From Kiritimatiellia bacterium (GTDB taxonomy: Bacteria > Verrucomicrobiota > Kiritimatiellia > UBA8416 > JADHWI01): a DNA stretch of 64,000 bases. The stretch is taken from assembly GCA_030744755.1 (NCBI GenBank), contig JASLPY010000010.1, positions 43,918 through 107,917 on the forward strand, read 5' to 3'. Every line of letters starts with the position of its first letter. Within the stretch, counting starts at the first letter, position 1. Shown one piece after another: positions 9,596-19,862 of this stretch. The notes beneath the pieces are model-generated. The model ran no database searches and was not told the DNA's origin. It saw only the letters and a list, made by a program, of their open reading frames with translations. Position numbers and translations under genes: made by a program.

Positions 9596-12415
9596 ATGCG
9601 GATACTGCGATTGTTTTTGATAGTGTTGCCGATGCTGGTAGTTGGGTGCGATGACAAGTTCGACCTTCCCGAGGTATCCTTCGAAAAGTACGTACTGAGT
9701 AACGGTCTTGAAGTTATCATGCACGAAGACAGGTCCGATCCCGTGGTCAGCGTTGCGGTCCAGTACCATGTGGGCGCCAACAGGGAAGAACCGGGCCACA
9801 CGGGATTCGCTCATCTCTTCGAGCATATGATGTTCCAGGAGTCGGAGCATGTTGGCCAGGATGAGTTCTTCAGTCGCATCCAGGACGCCGGGGGCACTTT
9901 GAATGGCGGCACCAGCCGGGACGGAACAGTGTACTACGAAGTCGTCCCGAATAATGCGCTCGAGATGGTCCTGTGGATGGAGTCGGACCGGATGGGGTTC
10001 CTGCTCAGCAAGGTGACCCAGGAGGCCTTCGCGAACCAGCAGACGGTTGTGATCAACGAAAAAAAGCAGCGCATGGACAATCGTCCGTATGGGTATGGGC
10101 GTTATGTAGTGGGTAAGTTGCTGTATGCGCCGGACCACCCATACAATCACACGGTTATTGGCGAAACCCCGCACCTGATCAGTGCGACTGTCGCGGACGC
10201 GCATGCATTCCACAAAAAGTGGTATGGCCCTAACAACGCGACATTGACACTCGCCGGCAGTTTTGAAATCGAGCAGGCGAAGGCATGGATTTCCAAGTAC
10301 TTTGGAGAAATCACCGCCCCGCCACCGGTGAGAGACCCTGGCCCTCGACCGGCTGCGCTGCAATCTACACGGAAGGCATTCTACGAGGACCGCTTCGCCA
10401 AGTCGCCGCAGCTCATACTGACGTTCCCCACGGTAGAGCAGTTCCATACCGATTCTTATGCACTGGACTACCTGGCTGACCTGCTCAGTCACGGTAAGAA
10501 AACGCCGCTGTACAAGGTCATCGTCGAAGATAAGAAGCTGGCCCCGGGCGTCAGCGCTTACCACCACGCCGGCGAGCTGGCCGGTACATTCACGATCACT
10601 GTGCGAACCTTTGAAGGCACCCGTCTTGCCGATCTTGAGTCGGCCGTTGAGGAGGGCCTGGCACGGTTCGAAAAGGATGGTTTCGACAAGCGTGATCTGC
10701 GACGACTCAAGATCATGGAGGAGACCCATTTCTACAATGGCCTCGCGGAGGTCCTCAGCAAGTCGTTCCGCCTGGGGTGGTATAACGAGTATGCCGGCAG
10801 CCCAGACTTTGCATTGGAGGATCTCAGGCGGAAGATTGCCGTGACGCCGGCTGATGTCAGGCGCGTCTACAGCCGGTACATCAAGGGTAAGTCGCATGTA
10901 TCTGTCAGCGTCGTACCGAAAGGTGAAACAGGACTCGCCGCATCGGGCGCCGAAAGATTTGAGATACCTGTTGACCCCTCTTTCGCTCAAGACGATCTTG
11001 GGCGGCGTGGTGAAGGCGAGGTGTCCACGAACCCCGTGCCGTCCTCCTTCAACCGTTCGCAGGTTCCTGCAAAAGGGCCACTTCCGTCAATATCGCTCCC
11101 GTCCGTATGGCGGGCCGGGGTTAAGAACGGGTTGCGTGTCCTGGGCGTCGAGCACAACGAGCTTCCGCTTGTTCGTTTCTCCCTCACTATCCCCGGCGGC
11201 ATGCTTCTTGACACCAACAACAAGGTCGGCGTGGCCAATCTTATGGCACTTCTCATGAACGAAGGGACGCGTACGAGAACTCCGCCGGAACTGCAGGACG
11301 CTATCCGTGATCTGGGGGCTGATTTGGGTGTGTTTGCGGGGAAGGAAGAGATTGTGATTTGGGGGAATTGCCTGGCGTCGAAGTTCCCCGCAACGATGGC
11401 ACTTCTGACGGAGATGTTGCTGGAGCCGCGATGGGACGCGGACGAGTTCATCCGTGTCAAGAAACGTACTCTGGAGGGAATAAAACGGCACCGTGCGGAT
11501 CCGGAGAGTATCGCCGCAGAGACATTTGATCGGCTCATCTACGGTGAAGGACACGTTTTCGGACACCCACTTGCCGGTAATACAGATTCGGTGGCGTCTA
11601 TCACGCTGAAAGATCTGAAGGAGCGCTATGCGAACAGCCTGTCGCCATCAGGGGCCTATCTGGCAATCGCCGGTGACGTCTGTAAGGCGGAGGTGGTCCA
11701 GTCGTTGGCTCAGTTGAACGCCAGGTGGGCGCCAGGCCAGGTCAGGATACCGGCATTCACGCCGGCACCACCGCGTTCCAGCCCACGTCTGTGCTTCGTG
11801 GATGTGCCGGGCGCGCGCCAGTCGCATATTAGGATCGGCTACCTGGCTCTCGCGTATACGCATCCCGACTACTACCCGGCAAACGTGATGAACGATAAAC
11901 TTGGTGGTGCCTTTGACTCCGTTTTCAATGCAATTCTCCGTGAAGAAAAGGGCTACACGTATGGGGCGCGGTCACGTTTCTCCGGCACGAAACTCACGGG
12001 ACCGTTTACTGCAGAAGCGGCCGTGACGTCGGCGGCGACGCTCGACAGCATGAGAATCTTTCTGGATGAGATGAAGAACTACCGCGAAGGCATTTCCGGG
12101 GAGCGTCTTGCATCAACGCGTAACGCCATCCTCGGATCTACTGCCCGTCGTTTCGAGAGCCTGGATGCGCTTTTGGAGATGCTTAACAACATCGCGGCCT
12201 ACGATTTGCCTGACGACTATATTCGACAGCGCGAGAGCATCGTTCGTGAAATGACCGTCAGGCATCACAAGGAACTGGCACAGGAATACATCGTTCCGGA
12301 ACGAATGGTCTTCCTGGTTGTGGGCGATGCTGCCACTCAGCTCAAGCCGCTTGAGGAGCTTGGCCTGGGGCCGGTCGAATTGTTGCCCCGCTCATCACTT
12401 GATAATAAGAAGTGA
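9596..12415 (+). CDS. M16 family zinc peptidase (two-domain)
   Basis: HTGFAHLFEHMMFQE (HxxEH) motif, lipoprotein-like N-terminus LPMLVVGCDD, C-terminal M16-like half; RBS aggagg at 9583-9588. Confidence 0.9.
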   Translation: MRILRLFLIVLPMLVVGCDDKFDLPEVSFEKYVLSNGLEVIMHEDRSDPVVSVAVQYHVGANREEPGHTGFAHLFEHMMFQESEHVGQDEFFSRIQDAGGTLNGGTSRDGTVYYEVVPNNALEMVLWMESDRMGFLLSKVTQEAFANQQTVVINEKKQRMDNRPYGYGRYVVGKLLYAPDHPYNHTVIGETPHLISATVADAHAFHKKWYGPNNATLTLAGSFEIEQAKAWISKYFGEITAPPPVRDPGPRPAALQSTRKAFYEDRFAKSPQLILTFPTVEQFHTDSYALDYLADLLSHGKKTPLYKVIVEDKKLAPGVSAYHHAGELAGTFTITVRTFEGTRLADLESAVEEGLARFEKDGFDKRDLRRLKIMEETHFYNGLAEVLSKSFRLGWYNEYAGSPDFALEDLRRKIAVTPADVRRVYSRYIKGKSHVSVSVVPKGETGLAASGAERFEIPVDPSFAQDDLGRRGEGEVSTNPVPSSFNRSQVPAKGPLPSISLPSVWRAGVKNGLRVLGVEHNELPLVRFSLTIPGGMLLDTNNKVGVANLMALLMNEGTRTRTPPELQDAIRDLGADLGVFAGKEEIVIWGNCLASKFPATMALLTEMLLEPRWDADEFIRVKKRTLEGIKRHRADPESIAAETFDRLIYGEGHVFGHPLAGNTDSVASITLKDLKERYANSLSPSGAYLAIAGDVCKAEVVQSLAQLNARWAPGQVRIPAFTPAPPRSSPRLCFVDVPGARQSHIRIGYLALAYTHPDYYPANVMNDKLGGAFDSVFNAILREEKGYTYGARSRFSGTKLTGPFTAEAAVTSAATLDSMRIFLDEMKNYREGISGERLASTRNAILGSTARRFESLDALLEMLNNIAAYDLPDDYIRQRESIVREMTVRHHKELAQEYIVPERMVFLVVGDAATQLKPLEELGLGPVELLPRSSLDNKK

Positions 12416-12544
12416 AGTGGAGGCTCCGGGAACGGCGGCGAGGATGAATCGGATTCGGATCGTATGATCCCATTGTCGTCTGCTGTCCAGCGAATGATTG
12501 GGCCACAGCCACTAACTGTTTCGCGGCTGATTCCCGGAAGGGAT

Positions 12545-14275
12545 CTACTGCGGACACAGCTTCTTGAAGTATATGCAGTCTTCGGGACAGACATTGATAC
12601 AGACAGCGCAACGGATGCATAATTCCTCTCGGATCATAACCGCGCACCCGCTCTCTTCTTCGTTCAGTTCCGATGGGTCTTCAAACGTCCGTCCTTCTTC
12701 GGTAACCATGGTAAGACAGTTTACGGGGCAGGCTTCGACACAATAGTTGCACGCCGTGCAGGTCTGCGGATCGATCTCAATGCTGTGATTGCATCTCATG
12801 CAGCGTTCTGATTCTTCCAGGGCCTCCTCGTGCGAGAACTTCTCTGTGAGCAGCTCGAAATTGTTCTCTACCTCCAAAGGAACTCGCTTGTGAGATTTCT
12901 GCCGCTTCAGCTCATCAAAATGGGATGTAACCCCAGCATACGACAAACGTTCTGTTGGCAATTCTTCCTCTGGCTGCTTCGGCTCACCACGAATGAACCT
13001 GTCAATACCGCGGGCGGCCTTACGGCCTGAGGCCATCGCAGTCACTATGGAAAGCGGCCCGGTCACCGCATCGCCTGCCGCAAACATCCCCGGCATTTCC
13101 TCTATGCCCTCTTCCAATCCTTCCTTCAACAGGCCAGTTTCCGCCACGGCATCCATATACTCATCACCGAGCAAGCCCAGGTTAGGCATCTCGCTGATTG
13201 CACGAACGATTGAATCGACGGGGAACAGAAACTCTGAATTCTCTTTCTTCCGGAGTTTAGCCCCTCTGCCTCCGAGTGATTCCGGATCGATCTCGCTGCA
13301 CAGCAGGCCTGACAGTTTGTCGCCGTCCATCTCAATACGTTCGGGAGACGTTAGAAATCTGAACTGGACACCTTCCTCTTCCGCGGAATCCACCTCGTAA
13401 TCATACGCCGGCATGCTCTCTCTTGCCCTTCGGTAAATCACAGTGACTTCAGCACCAAGCCGCCGGCTGGTACGCGCCATATCCATGGCCGTATTTCCGC
13501 CACCAATGATGGCAACCCTCTTGCCCAGCCCAATTCTGTTCCTATTGCCTACCCGTACCTTTCCAAGAATGTCAGCCGCGCCAAAAATCTGGTTGCACTT
13601 ATCTTCACCGGGCACTCGCATCAGGTTGCCGAGATGAGCACCAACGGCCAGACAGACGGCTGAATTCTGGGTTGCCAGTTCCTTTAGAGAAATGTCGGTA
13701 CCAACCGTCACACTATTCAGGATTGTGACTCCCAGTTTTCTGAGGGTATCAGCGTCACGCTCAAAGACATCGTTCATAAGCTTATACACCGGGATACCCA
13801 GAAACGCCATCCCACCGCAAGCCTGGTGCCGCTCATAAACAGTGACCTTGTAGCCGAAATGGGCCAGATCCCAGGCTGCCGCCATTCCGGCCGGTCCGGA
13901 ACCAACAATGGCCACCGACTCCTCCCTGGAACCCTTCAGGCTGCCCTCTTTGTAAAGAACCAGGTCAGGGCGGCTGTTCGGTCCCAGTTCGATGTAATCA
14001 GACAGGTAGTACTCGATCTCGCGAATAGATATCGGCGTGTCCAACTTGCCTCGAAGACATTTGTACTCGCATGGAAAAAAGCAGACCCTGCCGGTCAATC
14101 CCGGAAAAGGGTTAGCGGACTTAAGTAGGACGTACGCGTCTTCAAACTTGCCCTGCCGTATCAGGTCGTAGTAGACGGGCATATTGATGTGCAGAGGACA
14201 GGCCACCTTGCAGGCATCACCTTCAAAGATCTGGTCGTGGCTCAGGAGATGTTGGTATGTCCTATTCTCACTCAT
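12545..14275 (-). CDS. GltD-like FAD/NAD(P)-dependent oxidoreductase with ferredoxin domain (module 1)
   Basis: CKVACPLHINMPVYYDLI...; VAIVGSGPAGMAAAWDLAHFGYKVTVYER; C-terminal CTACNYCVEACP and CIRCAVCINVCP. Confidence 0.85.
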   Translation of the reverse strand: MSENRTYQHLLSHDQIFEGDACKVACPLHINMPVYYDLIRQGKFEDAYVLLKSANPFPGLTGRVCFFPCEYKCLRGKLDTPISIREIEYYLSDYIELGPNSRPDLVLYKEGSLKGSREESVAIVGSGPAGMAAAWDLAHFGYKVTVYERHQACGGMAFLGIPVYKLMNDVFERDADTLRKLGVTILNSVTVGTDISLKELATQNSAVCLAVGAHLGNLMRVPGEDKCNQIFGAADILGKVRVGNRNRIGLGKRVAIIGGGNTAMDMARTSRRLGAEVTVIYRRARESMPAYDYEVDSAEEEGVQFRFLTSPERIEMDGDKLSGLLCSEIDPESLGGRGAKLRKKENSEFLFPVDSIVRAISEMPNLGLLGDEYMDAVAETGLLKEGLEEGIEEMPGMFAAGDAVTGPLSIVTAMASGRKAARGIDRFIRGEPKQPEEELPTERLSYAGVTSHFDELKRQKSHKRVPLEVENNFELLTEKFSHEEALEESERCMRCNHSIEIDPQTCTACNYCVEACPVNCLTMVTEEGRTFEDPSELNEEESGCAVMIREELCIRCAVCINVCPEDCIYFKKLCPQ

Positions 14276-14300
14276 GGCAAACCGTTACAAGTATTCAGAA

Positions 14301-17270
14301 CTACTCATCCTCAAGAGTCAACAAGTAGTTGCGCATAGCTTCTTGCTGTCGAAGTGAATCGCCGCCAAGCTCAGGCATCGGACTGGGCTCACCTTTCGGC
14401 CAGTATTGCGGCATCTTTGTACCGGGAGTCAGTTCCTGGGGATCGATCAACCACTTCAGTACCCAGTCGGACTTCAGACGAGTTTTGGCCATACCGAGAT
14501 CCGGGGCCCATTCGGCGGCAGTCTTGCCTGCGGGGGGCTTGCCGGCCACTACATGACAGCTTTTGCAGTTCATGACTGTGGGTGAGAACATCTTCTCTGC
14601 AACCTTGAACTCCTCGCTGTTCCTGTCAACCGTTGCCACCGTCTCGAAGGGGAACTTCTGGTCGTCGAGGTAGCTGAAGTATCGCAGGAGCGTGTTCTTT
14701 TCTTCTTCCGACAACGAGTATGTGGGCATGCGTACTTCAAACCATGGTCTGACCGCTGTGGGGTCGCCAAGAAAATGGAACAGCCACTCAGGCTGAACCT
14801 TGGCGCCTTCGCCCGTCAGATCGGGCGGCGTATATGCCATGGCGAGGACTTCCGGATCTATTTCATCCTCTTCTTCGTCACCCCAGCCATCGTCCTCTTC
14901 TTCCTCTTCTTCCTCGGCCTCTTCAAGTTCAGCTCCGGGGGGATATTCGCCGGCCCATTTGACGATCGACGGCCTGATCGCACTGCCGGATCCGTCTATG
15001 ATATGGCAGCCCCGACAGTTAAGCTGCGTAATGAGCTTCTCGCCCTCTTCAACAAATATGTTTTTTGGCGTTCGCGGGAGTGCTTTCTTAAGCTCGGAAT
15101 CCGGTTTTGAAAACGCCAGAAGGCAAGTAACGATAGCTTCTATGTCCTGCTCGTCGAAGCCAAACGCGGGCATCCGAAGCCGCTCACTTGGTTTCTTCTC
15201 CAAACCGTGATCAAAACTCCGCGGATCTTTCAGCTTCTGCTCGAACCAGGCATAGTTGACATGTTCCAGATCGTGCAGGAGCCCGAAGTCGAGTTGTGCT
15301 ATCGGCTTGCTGCCCGCTTCGCTCAGGTCTGTGCCAATCGGCTGTTCATCTTCGAATCCAGGGATGTCGTGACAACCGAAACAGCCATAGTGTCGTGTCA
15401 TCTGCATACCCGTGTACTCGAGTTTGCTACCGGCATCCATTCCCTTTAGCTTTTCTTCAGCAGCCGCATGGGACATATTACCGGCTATAAGCTCCAAGGT
15501 GACCTCGTCAAGAATCTGCCCGTCGACCTCAGATATTGCTGCGTCTTTTTCTTCGTCTGTCTCTGAGACCAGAAGGTATGCCGTTATGTCCCGTGCGTCC
15601 TCATCGCTCAATCTCAGATCCGGCATCCTTGTCACCGGATCATACGACGATGGATCCTTCAGCCAGCCGTACAGCCAGGCAGCCGTAGTCTTGGAACTGA
15701 ATCCGACCAGTCCAGGACCCTGCTGACGGCGCATGGCTTCGACGTCCAGGGTATCGTCATACTTGTCGTCATCCAGCATGTGACAGGCCTGGCAACCCCG
15801 GGCGCGGACCAATCTCTTTCCATTCTCAGCATTACCTGAAGAGGTATCGGCTTTCGGCTGCTGAGCACTGTGTTCTTCGCTCTTTGCGAACAGATAATGA
15901 ACGATGGCTTTCAGCTCGACATCTGTCCTGGCCTCAATGTCGCTGTTGTTGGACTGTTTGAAGAAGGACGGCATCCATGTATGTTTTCTGAACGCCTTCG
16001 GGTTTTTGATCCAATTGAACGACCAGTCTTTTGCAAGCTTCGGCTTGAGACGCCGGAGGCCTGGGCCGGCTTTCGGCTCTCCGTTGAACCTATCAATCAA
16101 GTGACAACCGTTACAGCCGGCTTTTCTGACGATGGCCAGGCCCAGGTTCAGCTTGTCTGCGCCATCCAGTTCCGGATCGTTTGCGTGACATTCGTAGCAG
16201 CCAGCCTGCGTGTATCGGGCAGGATACATTGGGGAACCCCAATGATGAAGTTTTTTCCAACCGTGTTCCTTTTCCCATTCTTCGCGCTGTTCCCTGGTGG
16301 TCGGCATATGTACTGCCGTCTTGAATGACGTGCCCCTGCCACGCCCACTGTGACAGCTGGTGCAACCGAATTCCTTGATTGGGTGAGCCGAAGACTGAGT
16401 CAGGAACAGGTCGAGATTGGGATGTGATCGATAAGGGTTCTCTTCCTCCTGGAAATTCCTGCTGACGATTCCCATATGACAGGCTTTACAGCGATCGACC
16501 CTGGGGACCCGGGTGAAGACCAGGTCTTCCGTGATGCCGTTGATGATCAACTGATGATCGCGGACGCTATATCGTGGATTCAGCATGTCCATCCCCGGCA
16601 GATCACGCATCTTGTCGCCGGCCTTATCCAGGAAAGACATTCGCGCGGGATCCAACACATCCAGCTTCCGTTTCAGCAGGTCGCCCTGGGATGTCAGCCT
16701 GGCCAACTGCCGCTCGACAGACACTACGGCAGCCGTCTTCTCAGTGATAGCACTATTCATGACCAGCATCTTGGATTCCAGCTGTTCAACATTGAGCTTC
16801 TTCTCTGCAAGCTCCTGTTCCCGTGCCTCGAGCCTCTTGACGAGCTTGGCAGCTTTCCGGTCCCCCTTCTCGCGTGCCTGTTCCATCTCATACTTGACCG
16901 CATCCCGCTCGCCCTTCTTGAAGTTCATGTCCTCACGGGCAGAGTCACGCTCCTTTGTGATGGCCGCGAGTTCAGACGCGAGCGTGTCCAGTTCCTGGCC
17001 TTGCTTTGACTGCTCCTCCTGGGCCGCCAGGAGAGCTGTCTGGAGCTGCTCGTACTCCTCTTTCTCTGCCACATTTTCCTGTTCCCTGTCCAACTTCTCG
17101 GTGGAAACACGTATATCTATCTCACGAAACGTGGCCTGGTGATCCCGCCATTCCCGCTTATAGTCGTAGTAGAACATGGCGACCAGCGATACCAGGAATA
17201 CGACACAGGAAACGGCGAACCACCTGTTCAAGGTGTTCGGGTCGTAATAGCGTTGTGTATCATTATCCAC
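14301..17270 (-). CDS. Membrane-anchored coiled-coil octaheme cytochrome c
   Basis: 8 CxxCH motifs counted (CKACH, CTSCH, CYECH, CNGCH, CQACH, CFGCH, CRGCH, CKSCH); N-terminal TM followed by long charged heptad-like coiled coil. Confidence 0.85.
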   Translation of the reverse strand: MDNDTQRYYDPNTLNRWFAVSCVVFLVSLVAMFYYDYKREWRDHQATFREIDIRVSTEKLDREQENVAEKEEYEQLQTALLAAQEEQSKQGQELDTLASELAAITKERDSAREDMNFKKGERDAVKYEMEQAREKGDRKAAKLVKRLEAREQELAEKKLNVEQLESKMLVMNSAITEKTAAVVSVERQLARLTSQGDLLKRKLDVLDPARMSFLDKAGDKMRDLPGMDMLNPRYSVRDHQLIINGITEDLVFTRVPRVDRCKACHMGIVSRNFQEEENPYRSHPNLDLFLTQSSAHPIKEFGCTSCHSGRGRGTSFKTAVHMPTTREQREEWEKEHGWKKLHHWGSPMYPARYTQAGCYECHANDPELDGADKLNLGLAIVRKAGCNGCHLIDRFNGEPKAGPGLRRLKPKLAKDWSFNWIKNPKAFRKHTWMPSFFKQSNNSDIEARTDVELKAIVHYLFAKSEEHSAQQPKADTSSGNAENGKRLVRARGCQACHMLDDDKYDDTLDVEAMRRQQGPGLVGFSSKTTAAWLYGWLKDPSSYDPVTRMPDLRLSDEDARDITAYLLVSETDEEKDAAISEVDGQILDEVTLELIAGNMSHAAAEEKLKGMDAGSKLEYTGMQMTRHYGCFGCHDIPGFEDEQPIGTDLSEAGSKPIAQLDFGLLHDLEHVNYAWFEQKLKDPRSFDHGLEKKPSERLRMPAFGFDEQDIEAIVTCLLAFSKPDSELKKALPRTPKNIFVEEGEKLITQLNCRGCHIIDGSGSAIRPSIVKWAGEYPPGAELEEAEEEEEEEDDGWGDEEEDEIDPEVLAMAYTPPDLTGEGAKVQPEWLFHFLGDPTAVRPWFEVRMPTYSLSEEEKNTLLRYFSYLDDQKFPFETVATVDRNSEEFKVAEKMFSPTVMNCKSCHVVAGKPPAGKTAAEWAPDLGMAKTRLKSDWVLKWLIDPQELTPGTKMPQYWPKGEPSPMPELGGDSLRQQEAMRNYLLTLEDE

Positions 17271-17328
17271 TTTGCGTTTTCCTAATCTCTCAACACTGCT
17301 CTATCGATTACGGTAGCGTCTCCAGGCC

Positions 17329-18444
17329 TCAGAGATTGAACCAGCCCGGGATGGCGACCACGTATTTCAGATTGATGGTCCAGCGAAGGAACATTTTGAT
17401 CGGCAGCGATACCGCGGCCATGCTCAAGAACATGAAGACCGCGTATTTCACATTGCCCATGCGTGCATAGAACTTCTTCAGAATCGTCATCGCCAGTAAC
17501 GGTGGTATCACAAGAAAATGGAAGCCGAGCATTGCAATGCCGAACATCTCCCTGATGATGATGTTGTCCGGCAACGGCTGGTTCAGCAGCTTGACCCATA
17601 TGAGTGAGGACAAATTGATATTTGTAAGTGCAACCACCTTGTGCAGGTCCCACCTCTCGTAGGGCCCGAAGAAGTTCCAGTTTGGACCTCGCATGAATGC
17701 TCCGACAATGATCAGGTACACCCAAAGCAAAAGCCATCCGAACATGAATAGCGAAACGTACAGCTTTCTATCCGAATAGGAGTAGTAACCAGACCCGCCC
17801 GGCTCGGTATCGATGTACGGCAGCGACATCAGACCCACGATAATGATTACTGGAAAGACCACTCCGGCCAGCCATGGATCGAAATAGACCAGCATTTCCT
17901 GGAGTCCCAGGAAATACCACGGAGCCTTGGCAGGATTCGGCGAGAGAGTTGGGTTCGCGGGCTCTTCGAGCGGAGCTTCAAGAGCAATCGACCAGAAAAT
18001 CAAGGCAGCCATGCACAGGATCCCGGCAATCAACTCAATATACACCAGGTCCGGCCAGACCAGGATCTTGGATTCAGACGGGTCGGTGTATTCATTGGGC
18101 TTCTGGTCATTTGCCAGCCGGGCATCGTTATCACACGCCTGCTTCATGGAAAGCCAGAGGAAGAACAGCGTGCCGAAAAGCAGAAGGGCGATTGGAACAT
18201 TGTCCGGCTTCGTTACAATGGCGCGGAAGTTGGGATCCAACGTACTCAGGAAGAACGCGCCAATCACCAGCGCGTGAAGCAATATGCCGCCCTTGACCGT
18301 CCAAAGCCAATCCAGGCGCAACCGGCGATTCCAGCTTTGGAATCTATCGGTCGGCGGAAAGACAAAGAAGAATGCGATTGCCGCGGCCAGAAAACTCACC
18401 TGCGGCGCCGACAATACGTTAATAACATGTTTCAGGGTATCCAT
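17329..18444 (-). CDS. Cytochrome b C-terminal domain / subunit IV-like protein
   Basis: NPAKAPWYFLGLQEMLVYFDPW motif typical of cyt b6f subunit IV; multiple TM. Confidence 0.85.
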   Translation of the reverse strand: MDTLKHVINVLSAPQVSFLAAAIAFFFVFPPTDRFQSWNRRLRLDWLWTVKGGILLHALVIGAFFLSTLDPNFRAIVTKPDNVPIALLLFGTLFFLWLSMKQACDNDARLANDQKPNEYTDPSESKILVWPDLVYIELIAGILCMAALIFWSIALEAPLEEPANPTLSPNPAKAPWYFLGLQEMLVYFDPWLAGVVFPVIIIVGLMSLPYIDTEPGGSGYYSYSDRKLYVSLFMFGWLLLWVYLIIVGAFMRGPNWNFFGPYERWDLHKVVALTNINLSSLIWVKLLNQPLPDNIIIREMFGIAMLGFHFLVIPPLLAMTILKKFYARMGNVKYAVFMFLSMAAVSLPIKMFLRWTINLKYVVAIPGWFNL

Positions 18445-18451
18445 GACTCAA

Positions 18452-19243
18452 TTACACCGGCCCGGAGATGCCTCCGTCTTTTCGTACCCTCCAGAAATGA
18501 ACAACCATAAAAAACACGGCAATCAGCGGAAAGAACACGCAGTGGAACACGTAAAATCGCAGCAAGGCACCGGCACCGATGCTCGTGTCGCCCAGCAGAA
18601 GGAACCGCGCATCACTGGTCCTGCCGATCAGATTGACATTCCCGATGCTGAGCAGTGCCACCCCCGGCCCCTCCTGCCCTACAAACGGCGTCGCAGCAGC
18701 CATGTTGGAGCCGACCGTGATCGCCCATATGGCAAGTTGATCCCATGGAAGAAGATAACCGGTGAAGCTCAACAGTAACGTGAAGGTAAGAAGGACAACG
18801 CCGATACACCAGTTGAATTCACGCGGCGCTTTGTAAGAGCCGGTCATGAAGACCCTGAACATATGGAACCACACCGCAATGACCATGAGATGGGCGGCCC
18901 ACCGATGGATCTCGCGCATGATACCCATGGGTGTCGTTTCCCTGAGATCGATGACGTCGTTATACGCATACTCGATTGTAGGCCGGTAATAGAACATCAA
19001 GAGAACGCCTGTGAACGTCAGTACGATGAAGAGAAAGAAGGAAAGCCCGCCCATACACCATGTGTACTTGAGTTTCACCGCGTGCTTGGGAAGGGACACG
19101 GGATGCAAGTGCAGGAAGAAATTGCTGAGGACCTGCATGAGCCGCCCGCGACGATCACGCGGAATCCCCACACGGAAGATGGACTTCCATATGTAGCTAC
19201 CGAAAAACCGGGCCCAAAAATCTTTTTTCTCTTCTTCAGCCAT
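18452..19243 (-). CDS. Cytochrome b N-terminal domain (b6-like)
   Basis: FFLHLHPV, HRWAAHLMVIAVWFHMFRVF, GYLLPWDQLAIWAITVGSNM. Confidence 0.9.
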   Translation of the reverse strand: MAEEEKKDFWARFFGSYIWKSIFRVGIPRDRRGRLMQVLSNFFLHLHPVSLPKHAVKLKYTWCMGGLSFFLFIVLTFTGVLLMFYYRPTIEYAYNDVIDLRETTPMGIMREIHRWAAHLMVIAVWFHMFRVFMTGSYKAPREFNWCIGVVLLTFTLLLSFTGYLLPWDQLAIWAITVGSNMAAATPFVGQEGPGVALLSIGNVNLIGRTSDARFLLLGDTSIGAGALLRFYVFHCVFFPLIAVFFMVVHFWRVRKDGGISGPV

Positions 19244-19259
19244 CGTTCGCCGTTCTTCC

Positions 19260-19844
19260 TTACACCGCTACGAATGATTCCGGCTCATCCCACTGTCCGC
19301 GTTCCTGTCGGAAGCTAACGGTCTTGTCCACAACCATTATGCCTTCATCGTCCAGGTAGATCTTGTGCCGCTCCAACGGGCGCGGTGCCGGTCCCTCAAA
19401 ATTAATGCCATTCATGCGAAAGGCGCTACCATGGCAGGGGCATTTGAACTTCTGTTCGCTGGCCAGCCAGTTGGGCGTGCAACCCAGGTGCGTACATATG
19501 GTAGACAGCGCCACAACCCGGTCATCCAGGCGCACTATCCAAATACCGAACTTGGACTTCCAACGGGTCGACACCTCGCCAGGGGCATACTCGGAAACGG
19601 CCCCGGCCCTGAAGGTCTGCTGCGGTTCATAGAGAACATTGGGCGCAAAGAAGCGCATCGTAATCGTGGCAAGCCCGCCCATACAGGCCGCGAACGCCGC
19701 CCAGCCAACAACCACCCAGGAAATAAAGCTGCGCCGCGTTTGGCCATCGCCACTTGCAACGTGACCCTTCGCCACATGACCATGGGCCTTTCCTGCTCCG
19801 GCGGCCTTTAGCTTGTCGGCCTGATCCTGTTTGCTGTCTGCCAT
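19260..19844 (-). CDS. Rieske 2Fe-2S protein
   Basis: CTHLGCTPNW...CPCHGSAF; single N-terminal TM. Confidence 0.92.
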   Translation of the reverse strand: MADSKQDQADKLKAAGAGKAHGHVAKGHVASGDGQTRRSFISWVVVGWAAFAACMGGLATITMRFFAPNVLYEPQQTFRAGAVSEYAPGEVSTRWKSKFGIWIVRLDDRVVALSTICTHLGCTPNWLASEQKFKCPCHGSAFRMNGINFEGPAPRPLERHKIYLDDEGIMVVDKTVSFRQERGQWDEPESFVAV

Positions 19845-19862
19845 AGCTTGTCCCTTGCCTGG

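Noticed and set aside
9581-10990. 469-aa minus-strand ORF
   Set aside because: Antisense shadow of the M16 peptidase, whose HxxEH motif and RBS are clear
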